DNA of 52,711 nucleotides from Clostridia bacterium (GTDB taxonomy: Bacteria > Bacillota > Clostridia > Oscillospirales > Acutalibacteraceae). The stretch lies in assembly GCA_900768075.1 (NCBI GenBank), contig CAAGBN010000040.1, positions 1 to 52,711 on the forward strand, given 5' to 3'. How positions within the stretch are numbered: the stretch's first letter is position 1; each line of letters begins with the position of its first letter. Under the pieces are notes generated by a model that searched no databases, was not told the DNA's origin, and saw nothing but the letters and a program-made list of their open reading frames with translations. Of the stretch, positions 47,548 through 52,711 are shown one piece after another. A program made the position numbers and the translations under genes.

Positions 47548-49122
47548 TTATTTTGATAAACTGCTGAACATTTCCTTGAGATTGATTTCGCCCTTGAATA
47601 CCTTTGTAAGAAGATTGAAGAAAGCTGTAAGGAATCTGAAAAGACTTACAAGGGTGTTATCTTCGGGCTTATCGTAATCCTCATCAGGTGTTACCTCGGC
47701 CATATTGTTATTGTTATCCATAAACTGAGGGTATATATCCTGATTTGAAACATTGTAGTCATTGTTCATAATAACAACGCTGATGTCTTCGATTGAGCCC
47801 CAATGATTATGGTGAAGATTTTTTACATACCATGTATTTTCGGGGAGTAAGCCTGTTGATGCATCAATTTTGAAGTCAGGTGAAAGATACTTGAGATTTT
47901 CTTCTGAGATAGATGCGATATACTCTTCGCTGAGTACCTTACCATAATCTGCAGCAGTTGCGCCGAAGGTCTGTCTGGGGATAGGTGTATCACCGTCACT
48001 CTGAACAGCAGCGCCCTTGTAAAGAGGATACTCGGGGAAGTTATATTTAGCGAAGATATTGTATCTTACCTCTTTGTCCATCATTTCCATAACAGTATCG
48101 GTGTGATTTGATTGAACATTATCATAGTAATCTCTGATTTTTGTGATTAAGCCTGCATATTCATCCTTGCAACCTGCAAAGATAAAATCAATAGCATCAT
48201 CAAGTCTGCCGTTGCTTACCATAGCCCAATATGATGGCCATGAAGCAAAAGTATCTCTGAGAATAGAAGGAAGAAGGTCGCCCTTGATTCTGTCGACGAG
48301 TAAATCGATCTTATCAGCTGTAAAACCTAATACCTCAGCCTGATTGAATAATTCAAGTAAAGAAGAAATAAGTGTTACAACCGCCTCATCTTCGATAAGG
48401 TCTTTATTATCCATAAACCAATTTGCGAAATTATCAACTGCGTCAGGATCAAGATAAATGTCACCTGTAAACAGTGCGGTCATAAAGTCGATACCATCAA
48501 TAGAGGGTGAATAATAAGAAATATCATCAACAAATTTTGCAGCGTGATCTTTGTTCATCTGAACATAAGCAGCAATAACATTTGCACCATAGCAACGACC
48601 AACAATATTAACCTTTTCAGCGCCTGTAGCTCCGATAACTCTGTCAACGTAATTTTTGAGTTCAACAGCACCTGTTACCATAGGTGTTAAACGCCAGTCG
48701 TACCAGAAACGATAGTCCCAGATACCAAAGTCTGAGCTTTTAACTTTAATATCAACAGTTGAAGAATGATATTCGGGGCTTGTGCCGTTACTTGCTTCAC
48801 CGTTTTTATCAAGAGCGGATTTGCTGTAAATACCAACGAAAATATCGTGGAAATCACTTGCCCACTTTTCATAGTTGTCAGACAGCATACCAAAGGCAAA
48901 TTCAGTTAACAGATCTTTTCCGTGTTCGTCTAAAACAGCTTCAAGATCAAGGTCGAAGTCTGAAACCCATACACCCTCAGTGGTATAAATTTTGTTTGTC
49001 TGTGCACCTGTTACATAAATGGTAGGATATTCTTCATATGTGCCAAAAGCAGGCACAGCCATGGATAATACCATAAGCACTGTAAGAATAACGGAAATAA
49101 GCTTTTTTGTTCTTTTTAACAT
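47548..49122 (-). CDS. Secreted alpha/beta hydrolase with Cys in the nucleophile elbow
   Basis: This 524-residue protein has a signal peptide (MLKRTKK, core to about 26, cut near PAFG). The chain has a lipase-like alpha/beta-hydrolase core: YPTIYVTG at the start, YDWRLTP (about 146), and the elbow VGRCYGAN with C177 where lipases have Ser. A late HNHWGSIED (about 435) supplies a likely catalytic His. The C-terminal part is helical. If C177 is the nucleophile, this is a Cys-type acyl enzyme; it could also be an inactive relative. The ATG at 49122 follows GGAGG; a long upstream in-frame extension has no site. Confidence 0.75.
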   Translation of the reverse strand: MLKRTKKLISVILTVLMVLSMAVPAFGTYEEYPTIYVTGAQTNKIYTTEGVWVSDFDLDLEAVLDEHGKDLLTEFAFGMLSDNYEKWASDFHDIFVGIYSKSALDKNGEASNGTSPEYHSSTVDIKVKSSDFGIWDYRFWYDWRLTPMVTGAVELKNYVDRVIGATGAEKVNIVGRCYGANVIAAYVQMNKDHAAKFVDDISYYSPSIDGIDFMTALFTGDIYLDPDAVDNFANWFMDNKDLIEDEAVVTLISSLLELFNQAEVLGFTADKIDLLVDRIKGDLLPSILRDTFASWPSYWAMVSNGRLDDAIDFIFAGCKDEYAGLITKIRDYYDNVQSNHTDTVMEMMDKEVRYNIFAKYNFPEYPLYKGAAVQSDGDTPIPRQTFGATAADYGKVLSEEYIASISEENLKYLSPDFKIDASTGLLPENTWYVKNLHHNHWGSIEDISVVIMNNDYNVSNQDIYPQFMDNNNNMAEVTPDEDYDKPEDNTLVSLFRFLTAFFNLLTKVFKGEINLKEMFSSLSK

Positions 49123-49284
49123 TATCTTATACCTCCAACTTTTAGTTCGAAGAAAATTATACATCATTTGTCTATAAAATTCAAGTTTATTCCAAAAATG
49201 AAACACTACCATCAAATCTGTTCCATTCTTTTGCTTTTTTGCCAAACTGCCATAGTTTTTTACATTATTATAAGAAAAAAATTG

Positions 49285-49324
49285 TGTAAATCGTATTTAC
49301 ATTTACAGGTTAAAGTGGTAAAAT
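49285..49324 (+). promoter_or_regulatory. Promoter and palindromic operator for nifJ
   Basis: TTTACA (49296-49301), 17-base spacer, TAAAAT (49319-49324). Perfect 7-base arms TGTAAAT (49285-49291) and ATTTACA (49295-49301) around CGT overlap the -35 box. The arrangement fits repression, possibly by a redox regulator of the Rex kind, but the sequence departs from the Rex consensus. Confidence 0.65.
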
Positions 49325-49377
49325 AGCAGTTGGTAATCTTATTTTATTGCTAGAATGAGAATTTAGGAGGAATAAAT

Positions 49378-52300
49378 ATGGCTAGAAAAAAGAAAACCAT
49401 GGACGGTAATAATGCCGCTGCTCATGTGTCCTACGCGTTTACAGAAGTTGCAGGTATTTACCCTATTACACCGTCAAGCCCTATGGCAGACTACGTTGAT
49501 CAGTGGTCAGCTCAGGGATTAAAAAATATTTTCGGTACAAGAGTAAACGTTGTTGAAATGCAGTCAGAAGCAGGTGCCGCAGGTACTGTTCACGGCTCAC
49601 TCGCAGCAGGTGCTCTTACCACAACCTACACAGCTTCACAGGGTCTTCTTCTTATGATCCCCAATATGTACAAAATCGCAGGTGAGCTTCTTCCCAGCGT
49701 ATTCCATGTATCAGCTCGTTGTGTAGCTTCACACGCACTTAACATCTTCGGCGACCATTCAGACGTTTACGCTTGCCGTCAGACAGGTTTTGCAATGCTC
49801 GCTGAAACAAATACACAGGAAGTTATGGACCTTGGTGCTGTTGCTCACCTTGCAACAATCAAGAGCCGTGTTCCCTTCCTTAACTTCTTCGACGGTTTCC
49901 GTACATCACACGAGCTTCAGAAAATTGAAGTCTGGGATTTCGACGATCTTAAAGATATGTGCGATATGGACGCTGTTGAAGCATTCCGTAAGAGAGCTCT
50001 TAACCCCGAACGCCCCGTAATGCGCGGTTCACACGAAAATGATGATATCTTCTTCCAGAACAGAGAAGCTTGTAACAAGTATTACGATGCTGTTCCTGAA
50101 ATTGTTGAAGAATATATGGGTAAGGTTAATGCTAAGCTCGGCACAAACTATCAGCTCTTCAACTACTACGGTGCTCCCGATGCTGAAAAGATCATCATCG
50201 CTATGGGTTCAGTAAACGACGTAGCTGAAGAAGTTATCGATTACCTCGTAGCTAAAGGCGAAAAGGTTGGTCTTGTTAAGGTTCGTCTTTACAGACCCTT
50301 CTCAGCTAAGCATCTTCTTGCTGCTATTCCCGAAACTGTTAAGAAAATTGCAGTTCTTGACAGAACAAAGGAACCCGGTTCACTCGGTGAGCCCCTTTAC
50401 CTTGACGTTGTTACAGCTCTTGCTACAAACGGCAGAGGCAACATCGAAGTAATCGGCGGCCGTTACGGTCTCGGTTCAAAGGATACAGCTCCCTCAAGCA
50501 TCTTCGCAGTATACGACGAGCTTGCTAAGGATGCTCCCAAGCGCCAGTTCACAGTTGGTATCGTTGATGACGTTACAGGTCTTTCACTCGAAGAGAAGCC
50601 CTCACCCAACACAGCGGCTGAAGGTACAATCGAATGTAAGTTCTGGGGTCTCGGCGGTGACGGTACTGTTGGTGCTAACAAGAACTCAATCAAGATCATC
50701 GGTGACCATACTGACAAGTACGTTCAGGCTTACTTCCAGTATGACTCAAAGAAGACCGGTGGTATCACAATCTCACATCTTCGTTTCGGCGATAAGCCCA
50801 TCAAGAGCCCCTACTACATCAACAAGGCAGACTTCGTAGCTTGCCACAACCCCTCATATGTTGATAAAGGCTTCAAGATGGTTAACGACGTTAAGCCCGG
50901 CGGTGTATTCCTTATCAACTGCCAGTGGAATGATGAAGAGCTCGACAAGCATCTTAATGCAGAAGCTAAGAGATATATTGCAAACAACAACATTCAGCTT
51001 TATACTGTTAACGCTATCGACCTTGCTGAAAAGGTTGGTATGGGTAAGAGAACAAACACAGTTCTTCAGTCAGCATTCTTCGCACTTGCTAACGTAATGC
51101 CCTCAGCAGGGGCTATCCAGTATATGAAAGACGCTGCAACAAAGTCCTACGCTAAGAAGGGTCAGGATATCGTTGACGCTAACCACAATGCTATCGATGC
51201 AGGTGCTACAGCTTACCATAAGGTAGACGTTCCCGCAGCTTGGGCAGATGCAGTTGACGGCGCAGCAGCAGCTAAGTCAGAAGGCGCTGAAAAGCTTGTT
51301 AAGATGGTTGACACTATCCTTAAGCCCGTTGGTCTTATGGACGGTTACTCACTTCCCGTTTCAGCATTCTACGATCACGCTGACGGTACCTTCGAACACG
51401 GCGCATCAGCTTATGAAAAGAGAGGCGTTGCAGTTCTCGTTCCCGAATGGGATGCAACCACATGTGCTAAGTGTAACCAGTGTGCTTATGTTTGTCCTCA
51501 CGCTACAATCCGTCCCTTCGCTATGAGCGACGAGGAAGTTGCAGCAGCTCCCGCTAACATGAAGAAGGCTCCCAAGCCCGTTGTTAAGACAAATTACACA
51601 TATACTCTCGCAGTATCACCTATGGACTGTATGGGTTGCGGTGTATGCGTAGGCGTATGTCCCACTAAGTCACTCAAGATGGTTTCAAAGGAATCACAGC
51701 TTGCTGAACAGCAGGTATTTGATTACTGCGTAGCTAACGTAACAGAAAAGAAAGAAACAACTGCAGTTATGAACGTTGTTTCAAGCCAGTACAAGAAGCC
51801 TCTCCTCGAGTTCTCAGGCTCATGCGCAGGTTGTGCTGAAACATCATATGCTCGTCTTATTACTCAGCTCTTCGGTGACAGAATGTACATTTCAAATGCT
51901 ACAGGTTGTTCATCAATCTGGGGCGGTCCCGCAGCTACATCACCCTATACAGTAGATAAGAACGGTCACGGTCCTGCTTGGGCTAACTCACTGTTCGAAG
52001 ATAACGCTGAACACGGTCTTGGTATGTACTACGGCCAGAAGGCTATCAGAGACAGACTTATCGATGACGTTAAGGTAATCGGCGACTATGAAAAGGCTCC
52101 TGCTGAAGTTAAGGCAGCAGCTGCAGAATACCTTGCAACTGTAAATGACGGTGCTAAGAACACAGCAGCAGCTGATGCTCTTGTTGCAGCTCTCAAGACA
52201 GTAGAATATGATTGCGACCTCATCAAGGACGTACTTGATAACAGCGAATACCTTTCAAAGAAATCAGTATGGATCTTCGGTGGTGACGGTTGGGCATACG

Positions 52301-52711
52301 ATATCGGTTACGGCGGTCTCGACCACGTACTCGCATCAGGCCAGGATGTAAACGTAATGGTATTCGATACTGAGGTTTACTCAAATACAGGCGGTCAGGC
52401 TTCAAAGGCTTCAAACATCGGTCAGGTTGCACAGTTCGCAGCTGCAGGTAAGGAAATCAACAAGAAGAGCCTTGCTGAAATCGCTATGAGCTACGGCTAT
52501 GTATACGTTGCACAGATCGCTATGGGTGCTAATATGGCTCAGACTCTTAAGGCTATCCAGGAAGCTGAAGCATATCCCGGTCCCTCACTTATCATCGGTT
52601 ACTCACCCTGCGAAATGCACTCAATCAAGGGTGGTATGATCAACTGCCAGGCTGAAATGAAGAAGGCTGTTGAATGCGGTTACTGGAATATCTTCCGTTA
52701 CAACCCCGCTC
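49378..52711 (+). CDS. nifJ: Pyruvate:ferredoxin (flavodoxin) oxidoreductase, 3' end cut by window
   Basis: This is a single-chain PFOR of which 1111 codons are present; the family is about 1170-1180 residues, so only the C-terminal few dozen residues are missing. It starts with MARKKKTMDGNNAAAH. It has the alpha-domain GIYPITPSSPMA (pyruvate site), the CoA-binding middle, two [4Fe-4S] motifs (CAKCNQCAYVCP and CMGCGVCVGVCP, about 700-760), the proximal cluster CAGCAE (about 820), and the TPP motif GGDGWAYDIGYGG (about 963-975). It converts pyruvate and CoA to acetyl-CoA, CO2 and reduced ferredoxin, the electron source for hydrogenases. ATG after AGGAGG. Confidence 0.97.
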   Translation, partial: MARKKKTMDGNNAAAHVSYAFTEVAGIYPITPSSPMADYVDQWSAQGLKNIFGTRVNVVEMQSEAGAAGTVHGSLAAGALTTTYTASQGLLLMIPNMYKIAGELLPSVFHVSARCVASHALNIFGDHSDVYACRQTGFAMLAETNTQEVMDLGAVAHLATIKSRVPFLNFFDGFRTSHELQKIEVWDFDDLKDMCDMDAVEAFRKRALNPERPVMRGSHENDDIFFQNREACNKYYDAVPEIVEEYMGKVNAKLGTNYQLFNYYGAPDAEKIIIAMGSVNDVAEEVIDYLVAKGEKVGLVKVRLYRPFSAKHLLAAIPETVKKIAVLDRTKEPGSLGEPLYLDVVTALATNGRGNIEVIGGRYGLGSKDTAPSSIFAVYDELAKDAPKRQFTVGIVDDVTGLSLEEKPSPNTAAEGTIECKFWGLGGDGTVGANKNSIKIIGDHTDKYVQAYFQYDSKKTGGITISHLRFGDKPIKSPYYINKADFVACHNPSYVDKGFKMVNDVKPGGVFLINCQWNDEELDKHLNAEAKRYIANNNIQLYTVNAIDLAEKVGMGKRTNTVLQSAFFALANVMPSAGAIQYMKDAATKSYAKKGQDIVDANHNAIDAGATAYHKVDVPAAWADAVDGAAAAKSEGAEKLVKMVDTILKPVGLMDGYSLPVSAFYDHADGTFEHGASAYEKRGVAVLVPEWDATTCAKCNQCAYVCPHATIRPFAMSDEEVAAAPANMKKAPKPVVKTNYTYTLAVSPMDCMGCGVCVGVCPTKSLKMVSKESQLAEQQVFDYCVANVTEKKETTAVMNVVSSQYKKPLLEFSGSCAGCAETSYARLITQLFGDRMYISNATGCSSIWGGPAATSPYTVDKNGHGPAWANSLFEDNAEHGLGMYYGQKAIRDRLIDDVKVIGDYEKAPAEVKAAAAEYLATVNDGAKNTAAADALVAALKTVEYDCDLIKDVLDNSEYLSKKSVWIFGGDGWAYDIGYGGLDHVLASGQDVNVMVFDTEVYSNTGGQASKASNIGQVAQFAAAGKEINKKSLAEIAMSYGYVYVAQIAMGANMAQTLKAIQEAEAYPGPSLIIGYSPCEMHSIKGGMINCQAEMKKAVECGYWNIFRYNPA

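Noticed and set aside
1..52711. CRISPR arrays, rRNA genes and complete insertion sequences
   Set aside because: Looked for regularly spaced direct repeats with unique spacers, conserved rRNA segments and transposase motifs; none found. The regular repeats in repA are tandem with no spacers.

Overview
The window looks like chromosome of an anaerobic, spore-forming gut Clostridium relative (class Clostridia, probably Oscillospiraceae/Ruminococcaceae). The evidence is gene content: pyruvate:ferredoxin oxidoreductase, a sensory-type [FeFe] hydrogenase, a bile salt hydrolase-type enzyme, a GH43 glycosidase, SpoIID-like proteins, strong AGGAGG ribosome binding sites and near-consensus sigma-A promoters. 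No rRNA gene or marker protein fixes the genus, so this placement is an inference.

Bases 1 to about 8000 are one end of an integrative conjugative element (ICE). All genes run on the minus strand: RepA_N initiator, ParA, ParB, several small accessory proteins, a PcfB-like protein, a VirD4-type coupling protein and a Maff2-type pilin-like protein. The end abuts the 3' end of a tRNA-Arg gene (8060-8136), the usual kind of integration target. The integrase and the other end lie outside. The repA gene contains four DNA-level direct repeats with a 23-bp period, which look like iterons of an internal origin.

From 8.4 to 15.5 kb are an Mrp/NBP35 ATPase, an exported protein of unknown function, a copper P-type ATPase with a metal-binding domain at each end, an orphan PTS IIC-like permease, a DtxR-type repressor and a small secreted protein under a palindromic operator. 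From 15.9 to 22.0 kb are a nucleosidase, a PHP phosphoesterase, an unknown protein, and then a tightly coupled six-gene operon: DRTGG protein, HATPase, [FeFe] hydrogenase-like protein, second DRTGG protein, second PHP protein, and C_GCAxxG_C_C protein. I read this operon as a redox or H2 sensing and signalling module, and it is the most interesting unit in the window.

From 22 to 31 kb are GH43, an XRE/TPR-like regulator, a divergent pair of OFA-type transporters sharing an operator-like palindrome, an XRE membrane regulator, tRNA-Pro with nested relics of its own 3' end, and a three-gene group of SpoIID and peptidoglycan-binding proteins. From 31 to 39.5 kb are a choloylglycine hydrolase, a DUF4358/MBOAT/DHHW O-acylation operon, an aminotransferase next to a tandem class II aldolase with a degenerate second domain, and an XRE regulator enclosed by 65-bp inverted repeats.

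From 39.5 kb to the end are gltX-glnS-membrane protein, a frameshifted XRE gene, a fibronectin type III surface protein, an M28 peptidase, a secreted alpha/beta hydrolase with Cys at the nucleophile elbow, and nifJ, which runs off the window. Three families of short dispersed repeats occupy the intergenic spaces at 22.0, 28.1-28.3, 38.3-39.5, 43.6 and 46.0-46.2 kb. Several of them show compensatory base changes in their hairpins.
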